Positions 52,653-63,874 of a stretch of DNA of 64,000 nt are shown piece by piece. Within the stretch, counting starts at the first letter, position 1; each line of letters opens with the position of its first letter. The notes under the pieces are model-generated. The model was given only the letters and a program-made list of their open reading frames with translations, ran no database searches and was not told the origin of the DNA. The translations under genes and the position numbers were made by a program. Source of the stretch: Clostridia bacterium (lineage in GTDB: Bacteria > Bacillota > Clostridia > Christensenellales > Borkfalkiaceae); NCBI GenBank assembly GCA_017463145.1, contig JAFTPR010000007.1:1-64000 (forward strand). Reading direction: 5' to 3'.

Positions 52653-53716
52653 AACGCCTCTATGATTTTGTCCGTAATCTCCGTAGTCGAAAGCGCGTTT
52701 TCACGCGTCAAATCCGCCGTACGGTAACCTACTTCCAACACCTTATCGACGGCGTTTACAATTGCCTCTGCCGCCGCCGCTTCGTCGAATGCATATAAAA
52801 GCATCATTGCCGCCGAAAGAATCGTAGCAATCGGGTTCGCTTTGTTCTGCCCTGCAATATCGGGCGCAGAACCGTGGATAGGCTCGTACAAGCCCCGCTT
52901 GTTATCCGAAAGGGATGCGGAAGCAAGCATACCGATCGACCCCGTAATTTGCGAAGCCTCGTCGGAAAGGATATCCCCGAACATATTGCTCGTCACAATT
53001 ACGTCGAATTGAGAGGGATTGCGCACAAGCTGCATAGCGGCGTTGTCGACAAGCATATCCGAAACCTCTACGTCGGGATATTCCGCGGCAATTTCGTGCA
53101 CAATCTTGCGCCAAAGCCGCGACGTTTCCAACACGTTCGCCTTGTCGATACTCGTCAATTTTTTGCGGCGCTTTCTCGCCGTTTCAAACGCCACGCGGGC
53201 AATCCGCTCTATCTCCATACGGCTGTACGCCTCCGTATCGAACGCTTCCTCGCCGTATTTCCCTTGCCGATATCCCCGTTCGCCGAAATAGATACCGCCC
53301 GTCAATTCACGGACTATCATAATATCAAACCCGTCCTTGACAATATCCTCGCGGAGCGGACACGCGCCTTTCAGAGCGGGGTACAGCTTCGCAGGGCGCA
53401 AGTTTGTAAACAGCCCCATTGCCGCGCGAATCCCCAAAAGCGCCTTTTCAGGGCGAAAATTGCCGGGAAGCGTATCCCATTTCGGTCCGCCTACCGCGCC
53501 GAGCAAAACGCTGTCCGAAGCAAGACAGCCCTCGACGGTTTCTTTGGGCAACGGCTCACCGCAAGCATCTATCGCCGCACCGCCGATTAAGTACGGCGTA
53601 AAGGTAAAGTCGATTTGGTATTTTTCGCCGACCGCTTTCAATACTTTCACGGCGCTGTCTACAATTTCCGGTCCAATACCGTCGCCACGCAATAATCCGA
53701 TTTTGTAATTTTTCAT
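52649..53716 (-). CDS. leuB: 3-isopropylmalate dehydrogenase
   Basis: A 355-residue NAD-dependent enzyme that oxidises and decarboxylates 3-isopropylmalate in leucine synthesis. [15 protein letters not shown] at the start, [14 protein letters not shown], the lysine of [17 protein letters not shown], and [25 protein letters not shown] are the family signatures. The ATG used has GAGGG five bases upstream; an earlier in-frame ATG adds eight residues without support. Its stop overlaps the start of the DUF815 gene. Confidence 0.97.
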   Translation of the reverse strand: MKNYKIGLLRGDGIGPEIVDSAVKVLKAVGEKYQIDFTFTPYLIGGAAIDACGEPLPKETVEGCLASDSVLLGAVGGPKWDTLPGNFRPEKALLGIRAAMGLFTNLRPAKLYPALKGACPLREDIVKDGFDIMIVRELTGGIYFGERGYRQGKYGEEAFDTEAYSRMEIERIARVAFETARKRRKKLTSIDKANVLETSRLWRKIVHEIAAEYPDVEVSDMLVDNAAMQLVRNPSQFDVIVTSNMFGDILSDEASQITGSIGMLASASLSDNKRGLYEPIHGSAPDIAGQNKANPIATILSAAMMLLYAFDEAAAAEAIVNAVDKVLEVGYRTADLTRENALSTTEITDKIIEAL

Positions 53717-53797
53717 AATAACCCTCTTTTTGTTATGCAACTGCTCCGCACGACGGGTAGTGCAATCTCCATAAAACCTGTCCGCAACGCAATGCGT

Positions 53798-54292
53798 TTA
53801 CTTAATCTCCCCGTTTTTAATGGAAGCCACAAGCCCGCCGTTTGCAATAATCTTTTGGATAAACGCGGGGAACGGCTGCGTTTTAAAGGACTTACCCGTG
53901 GTCTTGTTGTAAATCACGCCCTCGTCCAAATCTGCCTCGATAATATCCCCCTCGGCAATCCCCTCGACGGCTTCCGCACATTCCAAAATTGCCAGCCCGA
54001 TATTGATGGCGTTGCGGTAGAAAATACGCGCAAAACTCTTGGCGATTACAAGCGATATACCGCTTTCTTTAATTGCAATCGGCGCGTGTTCACGCGAAGA
54101 ACCGCACCCGAAATTGAACCCGCCGATCATGATATCTCCCGCCTGTACGCGAGAAACGAACGTCTTGTCGATATCCTCCATACAATGCGAAGCAAGTTCT
54201 TTGTTGTCGCTCGTGTTTAAATATCTTGCGGGAATGATAACGTCCGTATCGACGTTATCCCCGTATTTTATCGCATTCCCTTGAAATCTCAT
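53798..54292 (-). CDS. leuD: 3-isopropylmalate dehydratase small subunit
   Basis: A 164-residue subunit of the short (HacB/LeuD2-like) type, with [18 protein letters not shown] and the substrate loop [12 protein letters not shown]. It works with LeuC to isomerise 2- to 3-isopropylmalate. The start overlaps the leuC stop as ATGA, so equal synthesis of both subunits is likely. The 81-base spacer to leuB holds no clear signal beyond the leuB ribosome binding site. Confidence 0.96.
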   Translation of the reverse strand: MRFQGNAIKYGDNVDTDVIIPARYLNTSDNKELASHCMEDIDKTFVSRVQAGDIMIGGFNFGCGSSREHAPIAIKESGISLVIAKSFARIFYRNAINIGLAILECAEAVEGIAEGDIIEADLDEGVIYNKTTGKSFKTQPFPAFIQKIIANGGLVASIKNGEIK

Positions 54293-55554
54293 TGTAACAC
54301 CTCCGACGGCTCGGCTATTTTCCCTGCGATTGCGCTTGCCGCGGCAACGGCGGGAGAAGCAAGATACACCTCCGAATCAACGTGTCCCATACGTCCGACG
54401 AAATTACGATTGGTCGTCGCAACCGCCCGTTCGCCCGCTGCAAGGATACCCATATGCCCGCCAAGGCAAGGTCCGCAAGTGGGCGTAGACACTACGCACC
54501 CCGCTTCCACGAAAATTTTCACAAGCCCGTTTTCCACGGCTTTGAGATAAATATCCTGCGTGGCGGGAATGATAATCGCCCGCACCCGCTTAGCCACCTT
54601 TCTACCCTTGAAAATTTCGGCAGCTTCTTCGAGATCCTTATAATGCCCGTTAGTACACGACCCGATTACGACCTGATCGATTTTGATATCTCCAATCTCG
54701 TCGAACGTTTTCGTGTTCTCGGGCAAATGCGGGAACGCCACCGTCGAACGGATTTCGCTCAAATCAATTTCATACGTCGCCTCATACACGGCATCCTCGT
54801 CCGCCTTATATACGGTGAATTCCTTATCCGTCCGTTCCTTGATATACGCAACCGTCTGTTCGTCCACCTCGAAAATACCGTTCTTCGCGCCCGCCTCGAT
54901 TGCCATATTGGAAACGGTCAAACGGTCGAACACGGTCAAAGAGCTTACCCCCTCGCCCGTGAACTCCATAGACTTGTACAGCGCGCCGTCCACACCGATC
55001 TTGCCGATAATGTGCAAAATTAAATCCTTGCCCGAAACAAACTTATTCAGCTTGCCTTTGAGTACGAACTTTATCGCCGAAGGCACTTTGAACCAAGCTT
55101 TTCCCGTCGCCATACCGCACGCCATATCCGTTGAACCGACGCCCGTCGAAAACGCGCCGAGCGCGCCGTACGTACACGTATGCGAATCCGCGCCGATCAC
55201 CACGTCCCCGGGGAGTACCAAACCCTTTTCGGGAAGTAGAGCGTGCTCGATACCCATTTGCCCCACGTCGTAAAAATGCGTCACGTCGTGCTTGTCGCAG
55301 AAATCGCGGCAAGTCTTGCATTGTATTGCCGCTTTAATATCCTTGTTCGGCGCGAAGTGGTCCATTACCATCGTCACCTTATCCTTGTCGTAGACGGTAT
55401 CTACGCCCAGCCTCTCAAACTCGCGTATAGCAACGGGCGAAGTGATATCGTTGCCAAGTACCCGATCGAGCGATACGAGCACAAGCTGCCCCGCCTCCAC
55501 CTTTTCCAACCCCGCATGTTTTGCGAGAATCTTTTGCGTCATTGTCATTGACAT
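54289..55554 (-). CDS. leuC: 3-isopropylmalate dehydratase large subunit
   Basis: A 421-residue Fe-S dehydratase subunit of the archaeal/Clostridia-type (LeuC2). [38 protein letters not shown], the cluster cysteines in [15 protein letters not shown], and [10 protein letters not shown] are seen. The start ATG giving MSMTMTQK has AAGGAAGGA upstream; an earlier frame extension is not supported. The following leuD overlaps by four bases. Confidence 0.97.
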   Translation of the reverse strand: MSMTMTQKILAKHAGLEKVEAGQLVLVSLDRVLGNDITSPVAIREFERLGVDTVYDKDKVTMVMDHFAPNKDIKAAIQCKTCRDFCDKHDVTHFYDVGQMGIEHALLPEKGLVLPGDVVIGADSHTCTYGALGAFSTGVGSTDMACGMATGKAWFKVPSAIKFVLKGKLNKFVSGKDLILHIIGKIGVDGALYKSMEFTGEGVSSLTVFDRLTVSNMAIEAGAKNGIFEVDEQTVAYIKERTDKEFTVYKADEDAVYEATYEIDLSEIRSTVAFPHLPENTKTFDEIGDIKIDQVVIGSCTNGHYKDLEEAAEIFKGRKVAKRVRAIIIPATQDIYLKAVENGLVKIFVEAGCVVSTPTCGPCLGGHMGILAAGERAVATTNRNFVGRMGHVDSEVYLASPAVAAASAIAGKIAEPSEVLQ

Positions 55555-55582
55555 TTTGTCTTTATCCTTCCTTATGTTTGCT

Positions 55583-57241
55583 TTACTTGTTAATGATTGC
55601 GCCTTTATCCGCCGAGCTGACCTGCGCCGCATACCGCTTCAAATACCCCGAAACCTCTTTCTTTTTCAAGGGCATTTCCGCCTTGCGCTTTGCAAGCTCC
55701 TCGTCCGAAATCTTCCATTGAATGGAATAATTCGGGATATCGATTGCAATGATATCCCCGTCCTTGACGTATGCAATCGGTCCGCCTGAAACGGCTTCGG
55801 GGGAAACGTGCCCGATAGACGCGCCTCTCGTTGCGCCCGAAAATCTACCGTCGGTGATAAGCGCCACGTCCTTATCCAAGCCCATACCTGCAATCGCAGA
55901 GGTCGGAGAAAGCATTTCCCGCATACCCGGCCCGCCCGCAGGACCTTCGTAGCGGATTACCACCACGTCGCCCTTGACGATTTTGCCGCCGTAAATAGCC
56001 GCAATGCACTCCTCTTCGCTTTCAAAAACCTTGGCAGGACCTTCGTGCACGAGCATTTCGCTCGCCACAGCCGCGCGCTTCACCACGCATCCGTCAGGCG
56101 CAAGATTTCCTTTCAATACGGCGATACCGCCCGTTTTCCCAAACGCGTTTTCCGGCTTTCTGATTACCTCTTCGTCGAGATTTACCGCATCCGCAATGTT
56201 CTCTTTCAGCGTTTTGCCCGTACAGGTCATCACGGAAGTATCGATAAGATGCAAGCCCTCCAACTCTTTCAGCACCGCGTACACGCCGCCCGCCTCGTTA
56301 AGATCCTCCATATACGTAGGACCTGCGGGCGCAAGGTGGCAAAGATTGGGCGTTTTTTCGCTGATCTCGTTCACCTCGTCCAAATCGAATTGCACGCCGC
56401 ACTCGTTGGCGATTGCAGGCAGGTGCAACATACTGTTCGTGGAACAGCCGAGCGCCATATCTGCCGTAATGGCGTTTTTGATTGCCGCCGCCGTCATAAT
56501 GTCGCGGGGACGGATATTCTTTTTCACAAGCTCCATTACCTGCATACCCGCATGCTTGGCAAGCTCGATACGCGCGGAATATACCGCAGGAATCGTACCG
56601 TTGCCCCGCAAGCCCATACCGAGCACCTCGGTCAGGCAATTCATAGAGTTTGCCGTATACATGCCCGAACACGAACCGCAAGTCGGGCACACTTTCTTTT
56701 CAAATTCAAGCAAGCCCTTTTCGTCCAGCTTGCCCGCCTTATACGCGCCCACCGCCTCGAACATACTCGAAAGGGAACGCTTCTTGCCGCCCACTCTGCC
56801 CGCAAGCATAGGACCGCCGCTGACGAATACGGTCGGCACGTTCAAGCGCGCCGCCGCCATCAAAAGTCCGGGTACGTTCTTGTCGCAGTTGGGAATCATC
56901 ACAAGTCCGTCGAAGCCGTGCGCCATCACCATTGCTTCCGTCGAATCGGCGATAAGATCGCGGGTAACGAGGGAGTATTTCATACCCGTATGCCCCATAG
57001 CAATCCCGTCGCAAACGGTGATTGCAGGGAACACGATAGGCGTACCGCCCGCCATTGCCACACCAAGCTTCACCGCTTCCGCAATTTTGTCGAGATTGAT
57101 ATGCCCGGGCACGATCTCGTTGAACGAGCAAACGATACCGATAAGCGGTCTTGCCTGCTCCTCCTCCGTCAAGCCGAGCGCATGATACAGCGACCTGTGC
57201 GGCGCGTTGTGAAAGCCGTCTACTATTGTGTCTTTAATCAT
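55583..57241 (-). CDS. ilvD: Dihydroxy-acid dehydratase
   Basis: A 552-residue Fe-S enzyme of valine and isoleucine synthesis. [52 protein letters not shown] (cluster cysteines), [14 protein letters not shown] and [11 protein letters not shown] are characteristic. It acts after IlvC on dihydroxy-isovalerate and dihydroxy-methylvalerate. The ATG giving [10 protein letters not shown] has AAGGAACAAGG upstream. A longer in-frame version would run into the structured spacer to ilvC. Confidence 0.97.
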   Translation of the reverse strand: MIKDTIVDGFHNAPHRSLYHALGLTEEEQARPLIGIVCSFNEIVPGHINLDKIAEAVKLGVAMAGGTPIVFPAITVCDGIAMGHTGMKYSLVTRDLIADSTEAMVMAHGFDGLVMIPNCDKNVPGLLMAAARLNVPTVFVSGGPMLAGRVGGKKRSLSSMFEAVGAYKAGKLDEKGLLEFEKKVCPTCGSCSGMYTANSMNCLTEVLGMGLRGNGTIPAVYSARIELAKHAGMQVMELVKKNIRPRDIMTAAAIKNAITADMALGCSTNSMLHLPAIANECGVQFDLDEVNEISEKTPNLCHLAPAGPTYMEDLNEAGGVYAVLKELEGLHLIDTSVMTCTGKTLKENIADAVNLDEEVIRKPENAFGKTGGIAVLKGNLAPDGCVVKRAAVASEMLVHEGPAKVFESEEECIAAIYGGKIVKGDVVVIRYEGPAGGPGMREMLSPTSAIAGMGLDKDVALITDGRFSGATRGASIGHVSPEAVSGGPIAYVKDGDIIAIDIPNYSIQWKISDEELAKRKAEMPLKKKEVSGYLKRYAAQVSSADKGAIINK

Positions 57242-57354
57242 ACCTTGTTCCTTTGCGGAAAAACCGCAACGTTGCTTCGCCCTGCGATAAAACAAGGCGA
57301 AGCAAGCTTAAAAAATGTCTGCTATAAAAACGCTGTTTTTATGAAATACGCGTT
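57242..57354 (-). promoter_or_regulatory. Structured ilvC–ilvD intergenic region with three hairpins
   Basis: The 113-base spacer is unusually long for this operon. On the minus strand it has, in order, an 8-bp ATAAAAAC/GTTTTTAT hairpin just after ilvC, a 10-bp TTGCTTCGCC/GGCGAAGCAA hairpin (57272-57305) and a 6-bp TTGCGG/CCGCAA hairpin (57253-57269) just before the ilvD ribosome binding site. No good U tract follows the strong one. mRNA processing or segment stability is a plausible role. Confidence 0.55.
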
Positions 57355-58392
<1,038 letters not shown>

Positions 58393-58893
58393 TTATTTTG
58401 AAAGTAACGTCGTTTCGCCTCTGTCCAGCGCAACGATTCCCGTACGGCACATTTCCAATATGTCGAACGGCTTCATCAACTTCACGAATGCGTCGATTTT
58501 GGACGGGTTGCCCGTCACTTCGATACACATTCCCTCTGCCGAATAGTCGATAACGCTTGCGCGGAACACGTCCACCGCCGCCATGATGTCGTTGCGGTGT
58601 TCGGAGCTGTTGCGCACCTTAATCAGCATAAGCTCCCGTTGAATAGGGTCGTCTTCAATCAATTCGACCTTTTTTACCACGTACAGCTTTTTAAGTTGAC
58701 TGATTACCTGTTCCCTTACGTATTCGTCCCCGCGCAAGCAAAGCGTGATACGGGTATATCCCTTATCCTCCGTTTCACCTGCGGTGATTGTATCAATATT
58801 AAAGCCCCTGCGGGTGAACATTGCGGTCACGCGCGTCAACACGCCCGCCTTGTTCTCGACGTATACCGCAAGAATAAATTTCTTGTTTTCCAT
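58393..58893 (-). CDS. ilvN: Acetolactate synthase small (regulatory) subunit
   Basis: A 166-residue ACT-domain protein (also called IlvH) binding valine and stimulating IlvB. VYVENKAGVLTRVTAMFTRRGFNIDTITAGETED is the ACT signature, and the C-terminal half has the ALS_ss_C pattern ending in IVALDRGETTLLSK. It lies 13 bases after ilvB, so both subunits are made together. Confidence 0.96.
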   Translation of the reverse strand: MENKKFILAVYVENKAGVLTRVTAMFTRRGFNIDTITAGETEDKGYTRITLCLRGDEYVREQVISQLKKLYVVKKVELIEDDPIQRELMLIKVRNSSEHRNDIMAAVDVFRASVIDYSAEGMCIEVTGNPSKIDAFVKLMKPFDILEMCRTGIVALDRGETTLLSK

Positions 58894-58906
58894 GCCGTCG
58901 CCCTCC

Positions 58907-60586
58907 TTATTTGACCCTTGTAATGATATCGTCTACCGAACCGCCCGGGGGAAGCATCGGCAGAACGAACTCGTCCTTGTCAATACGCGTATCAATCACG
59001 TACGGCTTGCCCGCCTTGATTGCTTCTTTAAACGCCTTTCTGAACTCCACGGGCGTTTCCGCAACGCAACCGTCCGCGCCGAACGCCTTGGCAAGCGCCA
59101 CGAAATCCGTCTTTCTTTCCAATACCGTATTTGAATACCGTTTCCCGAAGAACAGCGTTTGCCATTGCCGTACCATACCCAACACGCCGTTGTTCATCAA
59201 CACGATTACAACGGGGATATTATACGTGACGGCGGTGGCAAGCTCGTTCAAATTCATTCCGAAACTTCCGTCGCCCGTGATAAGCACCGTCGGGTCTTTC
59301 GTCGCCGTATACGAACCGATTGCCGCGCCCAAGCCGAAGCCCATTGTTCCCAAGCCGCCGCTCGATACGAACCGACGGGGTCTATCGAACTCTACGTATT
59401 GCGCCGTCCACATCTGGTGTTGCCCCACGTCCGTAACAATCACGGTTGCGGGAAGTTTTTCGGCGTTGATTACGTCGAATACCTGCTTGGGCGTAAGCGC
59501 CGCTTTTGCCGCCAACGCCAAATCTTCTTCAAAGCGTTCCTCTTCCTGCTTCAATTCCCGCACTCTGTCCAACCATTGGGGGTTGCTCTTAGCTCCACAC
59601 TTCTTGGCGATACGTCTGAACGAATCCTCCACGTCGCCTACAAGCCCCAATTCCACGCGCACGTTTTTGTTGATCTCGGCGCAATCAGGGTCGAGCTGAA
59701 TAATTTTGGTCTTTTTGGCGAACTTGGCAACGTTCCCCGTCGCTCTGTCTGAAAAGCGTACGCCGATACCGAGAATCAAATCCGCCTCGTTTTGAGAAAC
59801 GGAGGAAGCGTAATGCCCGTGCATACCCTGCATACCGAGGAACCTATCGTTATTCTGCGGAATCGCGGAAAGCCCCATAAACGAGCAACCGATTACAGCG
59901 TCTATCTTTTCCGCAAACGCAACAACCTCCTGCCCCAAGCCAAGCCCTGCCGCGCCGCCGCCGACGTAGATATACGGACGTTCCGCTTGCGCAATCAGCG
60001 CCGCAGCCTGCTCTATCAGCGATTCGTCTACCTTGGGCAACGGGATTTTTTCCACAACGCCCTGCGGCGTAAATTCTATCGAAGCCAACTGTACGTCCTT
60101 GGGAATATCGACAAGGACCGGTCCGGGTCTGCCCGATTTGGCAATCGAGAACGCTTGACGGAGCGTATCCGCAAGCTCGTCGATCGTCTTGACGAAATAG
60201 TTATGTTTGGTAATAGGCATTGTCACGCCCGTAATGTCAATTTCTTGGAAACTGTCTTTACCGATTAAGGAATTGGGTACGTTCCCCGTGATTGCCACCA
60301 TCGGAATCGAATCGAGCATAGCCGTAGCAATACCTGTTACAAGGTTGGTTGCGCCCGGTCCGCTCGTGGCGATACACACGCCCACTTTACCCGTCGCGCG
60401 GGAATACCCGTCCGCGGCGTGCGCCGCGCCCTGTTCGTGCGCAGTCAGCACGTGGTTAATTTGATCTTTGTATTCGTATAATGCGTCGTAAATATTGATT
60501 ACCTGCCCACCGGGATAACCGAACACGTCGGTTACGCCCTGTTCGATGAGCGTTTGGATTAAAATCTGCGCGCCCGTTAATTTCAT
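58907..60586 (-). CDS. ilvB: Acetolactate synthase large (catalytic) subunit
   Basis: A 559-residue ThDP-dependent enzyme making acetolactate or acetohydroxybutyrate from pyruvate and 2-oxobutanoate. FGYPGGQVINIYDALYEYKDQINHVLTAHEQGAAHAADGYSRATG carries the catalytic Glu (in HEQGAAHAADGYAR-type motif). The ThDP-binding GDGSFGMNLNELATAVTYNIPVVIVLMNN has the GDG…NN pair, and the FAD region TSGPGATNLVTG follows the norm. It comes 29 bases after leuA and is followed by its regulatory subunit. Confidence 0.97.
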   Translation of the reverse strand: MKLTGAQILIQTLIEQGVTDVFGYPGGQVINIYDALYEYKDQINHVLTAHEQGAAHAADGYSRATGKVGVCIATSGPGATNLVTGIATAMLDSIPMVAITGNVPNSLIGKDSFQEIDITGVTMPITKHNYFVKTIDELADTLRQAFSIAKSGRPGPVLVDIPKDVQLASIEFTPQGVVEKIPLPKVDESLIEQAAALIAQAERPYIYVGGGAAGLGLGQEVVAFAEKIDAVIGCSFMGLSAIPQNNDRFLGMQGMHGHYASSVSQNEADLILGIGVRFSDRATGNVAKFAKKTKIIQLDPDCAEINKNVRVELGLVGDVEDSFRRIAKKCGAKSNPQWLDRVRELKQEEERFEEDLALAAKAALTPKQVFDVINAEKLPATVIVTDVGQHQMWTAQYVEFDRPRRFVSSGGLGTMGFGLGAAIGSYTATKDPTVLITGDGSFGMNLNELATAVTYNIPVVIVLMNNGVLGMVRQWQTLFFGKRYSNTVLERKTDFVALAKAFGADGCVAETPVEFRKAFKEAIKAGKPYVIDTRIDKDEFVLPMLPPGGSVDDIITRVK

Positions 60587-60615
60587 ATTCGTTCTCCTTT
60601 ATTCGTACACGGCGT

Positions 60616-62286
60616 TTATACGCCGCTTTCTATCATTCTGTTCACCGCAGAAACCAACGCCTTTACAGACGAGGTCATAATATCCGTATGGATACCTGCG
60701 CCCCAATAGTTCTTGCCGTCCTTGGTGATACAGATATACGAAGCCGCCTTGGAGGTAGATTTCTCCTCTATGGCGTGTTCTACGTAGTTTTCAAGCAAGA
60801 AGTCTTTGCCCGTGACCTGCTTGATTGCCATACTCACGCAATCGAGCCGCCCGTTACCCTCGACCTCCACTTTCGTTGCCTTACCGTCGTATTCTATCAC
60901 GATCTTGCCTTTGAGGTGTTCGGAAGCCACGTCCTCGTATCCCGCTTCCAACACGTTCAGCTTGTCACACACGTTCACGAAATCACGTAGGAAAATATCG
61001 TGTACTTCCGTCGAACCAAGCTCTCTGTGCTCGTGGTCGGAAATGCTCTTGACGTGGTAGCCGAACTGTTCCCGCATTTTGGGCGGCAACACCAATTTAA
61101 ACTGCGTTTCGAGGATATAACCGATACCCCCCTTGCCCGATTGTGAGTTGATACGGATTACGTCCGCCTCGTACACCCTACCCACGTCGGCGGGGTCAAG
61201 CGGCAAATACGGTACCGTCCACGTATCGAGATGTCTTTCTTGACGGTACTTCATACCCTTGGCAATCGTGTCTTGGTGCGAACCCGAAAACGCCGCAAAT
61301 ACAAGCTGTCCCGAATAGGGCTGTCTTTCGCTTACTTTCATTCTCGTCACTCGCTCGTATACGGCGGTAATCGAGGGCAAATCGGAAAAATCAAGCTGCG
61401 GGTCTACGCCTTGGGAATACATATTCAACGCCAACGTAACGATATCTACGTTCCCCGTCCGTTCGCCGTTGCCAAAGAGCGTACCCTCTATTCTGTCGCC
61501 GCCTGCAAGCAAGCCCATTTCGCTGTCTGCCACGGCGCAACCGCGGTCGTTGTGCGGGTGCAAGGAGATGATAAGGCTTTCCCTGTTCCTCAAATTCTTG
61601 CACATATACTCCACTTGACTTGCGTATACGTGCGGCATGGAATGAGAAACGGTGACAGGCAAATTGATAATTGCCTTGTCCTCCGCCGTCGGTTTCCAAA
61701 TATCGAGGACGGCGTTGCAAATCTCCACGGCAAACTCGGGTTCTGTGCCCGTAAAGCTTTCGGGGGAATACTCAAACGTGATTTTACCTTTTGCCTTGTC
61801 CTTATACGCCTTGCATAGCTTTGCGCCCTCCACGGCAATATCGACAATCTGTTTTTTCTCCCGCTTGAACACCTGCTGTCTTTGCGCAACGGAGGTGGAA
61901 TTATATAAATGCACGATTGCGTGCTTCGCCCCGTCAATCGCCTCGAACGTCTTGGCGATAATATGTTCTCTTGCTTGCGTAAGGACTTGAATGGTCACGT
62001 CGTCGGGGATTAAATTCTGCTCGATAATGGTACGGCAAAACTCGTATTCCGTTTCGCTTGCGGCGGGGAAACCCACTTCGATTTCCTTGAAACCGATTTT
62101 GCAAAGCAATTTGAAAAATTCCAGCTTTTCTTCGAGGCTCATAGGCACAATCAGCGCTTGGTTGCCGTCGCGTAAATCGACGCTGCACCACACGGGCGGT
62201 TTTTCGATTGCCGTCTTTTGCATCCAATCCATTGTTACGCCCTGCGGCGCGAAATACTGTTTTACGTACTTTTGATTGTTTTTCAT
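60616..62286 (-). CDS. leuA: 2-isopropylmalate synthase (LeuA type 2)
   Basis: A 556-residue enzyme that joins acetyl-CoA to 2-oxoisovalerate, the committed step of leucine synthesis. VDLRDGNQALIVPMSLEEKLEFF is the catalytic start (R-D with metal ligand), SLHPHNDRGCAVADSEMGLLAGGDRIEGTLFGNGERTGNVD holds the HxH metal motif, and a C-terminal regulatory domain covers about the last 130 residues. The pattern fits the yeast/Mycobacterium-like branch rather than E. coli LeuA. The ATG used has AAAGGAAG eight bases before it; earlier in-frame ATGs lie inside the T-box terminator. It is the first gene of the operon. Confidence 0.97.
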   Translation of the reverse strand: MKNNQKYVKQYFAPQGVTMDWMQKTAIEKPPVWCSVDLRDGNQALIVPMSLEEKLEFFKLLCKIGFKEIEVGFPAASETEYEFCRTIIEQNLIPDDVTIQVLTQAREHIIAKTFEAIDGAKHAIVHLYNSTSVAQRQQVFKREKKQIVDIAVEGAKLCKAYKDKAKGKITFEYSPESFTGTEPEFAVEICNAVLDIWKPTAEDKAIINLPVTVSHSMPHVYASQVEYMCKNLRNRESLIISLHPHNDRGCAVADSEMGLLAGGDRIEGTLFGNGERTGNVDIVTLALNMYSQGVDPQLDFSDLPSITAVYERVTRMKVSERQPYSGQLVFAAFSGSHQDTIAKGMKYRQERHLDTWTVPYLPLDPADVGRVYEADVIRINSQSGKGGIGYILETQFKLVLPPKMREQFGYHVKSISDHEHRELGSTEVHDIFLRDFVNVCDKLNVLEAGYEDVASEHLKGKIVIEYDGKATKVEVEGNGRLDCVSMAIKQVTGKDFLLENYVEHAIEEKSTSKAASYICITKDGKNYWGAGIHTDIMTSSVKALVSAVNRMIESGV

Positions 62287-62310
62287 ATCCTTAACTTCCT
62301 TTTGCTTTAT

Positions 62311-62576
62311 AACAAAAATCTCTTCCACGCGCTGAAAACGCATAGAAGAGACGAAGATTTGTATTCTCCGCGGTACCACTCCGATTGACGGCTTACCCGT
62401 CCGCTCATTATCCTCTGTTACGGGAGGACCCGTTCGGGTCTACTTGGCGAAAAACGCCTTTCTTCCGACGGCTCGGGGATGAGTATTATCCGAAGCTCCC
62501 TATCGGCTCGCACCAACCGCCAACTCTCTGTAAGCATTGCTTTCGGTTTTGTTCCCGTCTTTGCCTTTTTATTGTT
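62311..62576 (-). promoter_or_regulatory. T-box leader (leucine, specifier CUC) of the ilv–leu operon
   Basis: The leader has the invariant T-box AGTGGTACCGCG (62369-62380). After it comes a 13-bp terminator stem TCTCTTCTATGCG/CGCGTGGAAGAGA (62319-62351), with a TTTTTG tract (62311-62318). Upstream the stem I region includes the bulge AATACTCATCC; CTC (62481-62483) as specifier codon would pair with tRNA-Leu(GAG). Uncharged tRNA-Leu binding would stabilise the antiterminator and allow transcription when leucine is scarce. T-box identity is certain by motif; the specifier is read by eye from its place in stem I. Confidence 0.93.
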
Positions 62577-62582
62577 TTATAC

Positions 62583-62611
62583 ATTATACAACAACCCCAA
62601 TGTTTTGTCAA
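62583..62611 (-). promoter_or_regulatory. Promoter of the T-box–leuA operon
   Basis: TTGACA (62606-62611), a 17-base spacer and TATAAT (62583-62588) on the minus strand, just ahead of the T-box leader. Confidence 0.9.
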
Positions 62612-62651
62612 GGCTGTACTGTCACTTTTTAAAAATATTTTTTGGAAAATT

Positions 62652-62698
62652 CTATAAATTCCCGCGCTGCCCTGGGGCAATGCGCTTACAATTTATAG
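62652..62698 (-). terminator. Terminator-like hairpin overlapping the ilvE stop
   Basis: A 9-bp outer stem CTATAAATT/AATTTATAG includes the ilvE stop codon, and an inner GCGC…TGCCC/GGGCA…GCGC stem is embedded. Only AATTTTCC follows, so the U tract is weak. It probably ends ilvE transcription about 40 bases before the leuA promoter, but incomplete termination is possible. Confidence 0.5.
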
Positions 62699-63747
62699 AC
62701 CCAGCCGAACGTATCCTCCTTTTTGCCCCATTGTATCCCCGTGAGGATATCGTAGAGCTTCTGCGTGACCGCCCCAATTTTGCCGCCGCCGATTACGTAG
62801 TCTTTATCGCCGTACGCAAGCTTGCCGATCGGCGATACGACCGCCGCCGTGCCACAACCCCAAGCCTCTTCGAGCTTGCCCGATTCCATTGCCGACACCA
62901 GCTCCTCCACGGAAAGCAGTCTTTCATTTACCGTGTACCCGAGCGAACGCAACACCTCGATACAGCTCTTTCTCGTAATACCGGGCAGGATAGAACCCGT
63001 CAAAACGGGCGTGACGATTTCGCCGTCAATTTTGAACATAACGTTCATTGCGCCCACTTCTTCGATATACTTTCTTTCAACGCCGTCCAACCAAAGCACT
63101 TGCGAATAACCCTTTTTCGCCGCCTTTTCGCCTGCGCGCGTGCTTGCCGCATAGTTGCCGCCGCACTTTGCATACCCCGTGCCGCCGCGTACCGTGCGTA
63201 CGTCCTCGCTTTCAATCATAATACTTACGGGGTTGATGCCCTCTTTATAGTAGCTCCCGCTCGGCGAGGCGATCAGCATAAACGTAGCGCGCTTTACGGC
63301 GTGTACGCCAAGGCTCTCGTCGTTGCCGAACGTGAACGGACGCAAATACAGCGACGTGCCGAACGACTTTGGAACAAACCGTTCCTCGTGCCGCACGAAC
63401 GTTTCGAGAATTTCAAGCATCACGCTCTCCTCGATTTCAGGCAAGCACATACGCTCTGCCGAACGGTTCATACGGCGGATATTTTCCAACGGACGGAAAA
63501 GCTGTACGCCGCCGTCCGCTCTTCTGTACGCTTTCAAGCCCTCAAAGATTTCCGCGCCGTAGTGCAACACCGTCGAAGCGGGGTGCAACGAAATATTTTG
63601 GAAAGGTACGATACGCGCGTCGAACCAGCCCTTGCCCTCTTCGTAGTCCATTACGAACATATGGTCCGTAAACACCTTGCCGAATCCCAACGTATCTTCG
63701 GCGTGCAATTCGCTCGGCGTTGTCGTTTCCGTGATTTTTATTTCCAT
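62686..63747 (-). CDS. ilvE: Branched-chain amino acid aminotransferase
   Basis: A 353-residue class IV PLP aminotransferase of the larger (eukaryote-like/BCAT) form. ILxx-type LHPASTVLHYGAEIFEGLKAYRRADGGVQLFRP is at the N-domain, the PLP lysine lies in RKYIEEVGAMN, and GGTGYAKCGGNYAAS and LTGSILPGITRKS follow. It makes leucine, isoleucine and valine from their keto acids with glutamate. The ATG giving MEIKITETTT has AAGGTG upstream; a GTG three codons earlier overlaps that site. It has its own promoter and no T-box, unlike the rest of the pathway. Confidence 0.96.
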   Translation of the reverse strand: MEIKITETTTPSELHAEDTLGFGKVFTDHMFVMDYEEGKGWFDARIVPFQNISLHPASTVLHYGAEIFEGLKAYRRADGGVQLFRPLENIRRMNRSAERMCLPEIEESVMLEILETFVRHEERFVPKSFGTSLYLRPFTFGNDESLGVHAVKRATFMLIASPSGSYYKEGINPVSIMIESEDVRTVRGGTGYAKCGGNYAASTRAGEKAAKKGYSQVLWLDGVERKYIEEVGAMNVMFKIDGEIVTPVLTGSILPGITRKSCIEVLRSLGYTVNERLLSVEELVSAMESGKLEEAWGCGTAAVVSPIGKLAYGDKDYVIGGGKIGAVTQKLYDILTGIQWGKKEDTFGWVYKL

Positions 63748-63817
63748 AGCTTTCACCTTACCTATTCAAAAAATCGAATAGTGCCCTTTCTACTATTTAT
63801 TTATATGATTATACACT

Positions 63818-63846
63818 ATTATACAAAACGAAACGGGGCAAGTCAA
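63818..63846 (-). promoter_or_regulatory. Promoter of ilvE
   Basis: TTGACT (63841-63846), 17-base spacer, TATAAT (63818-63823) on the minus strand. About 70 bases of leader before the ilvE ATG contain a weak AATAG…/CTATT-type pairing around TTCGATTTTTTGAATAG but no T-box motif. Confidence 0.8.
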
Positions 63847-63874
63847 CGGTTTCAATGGGGTCAAATGCATTTTT

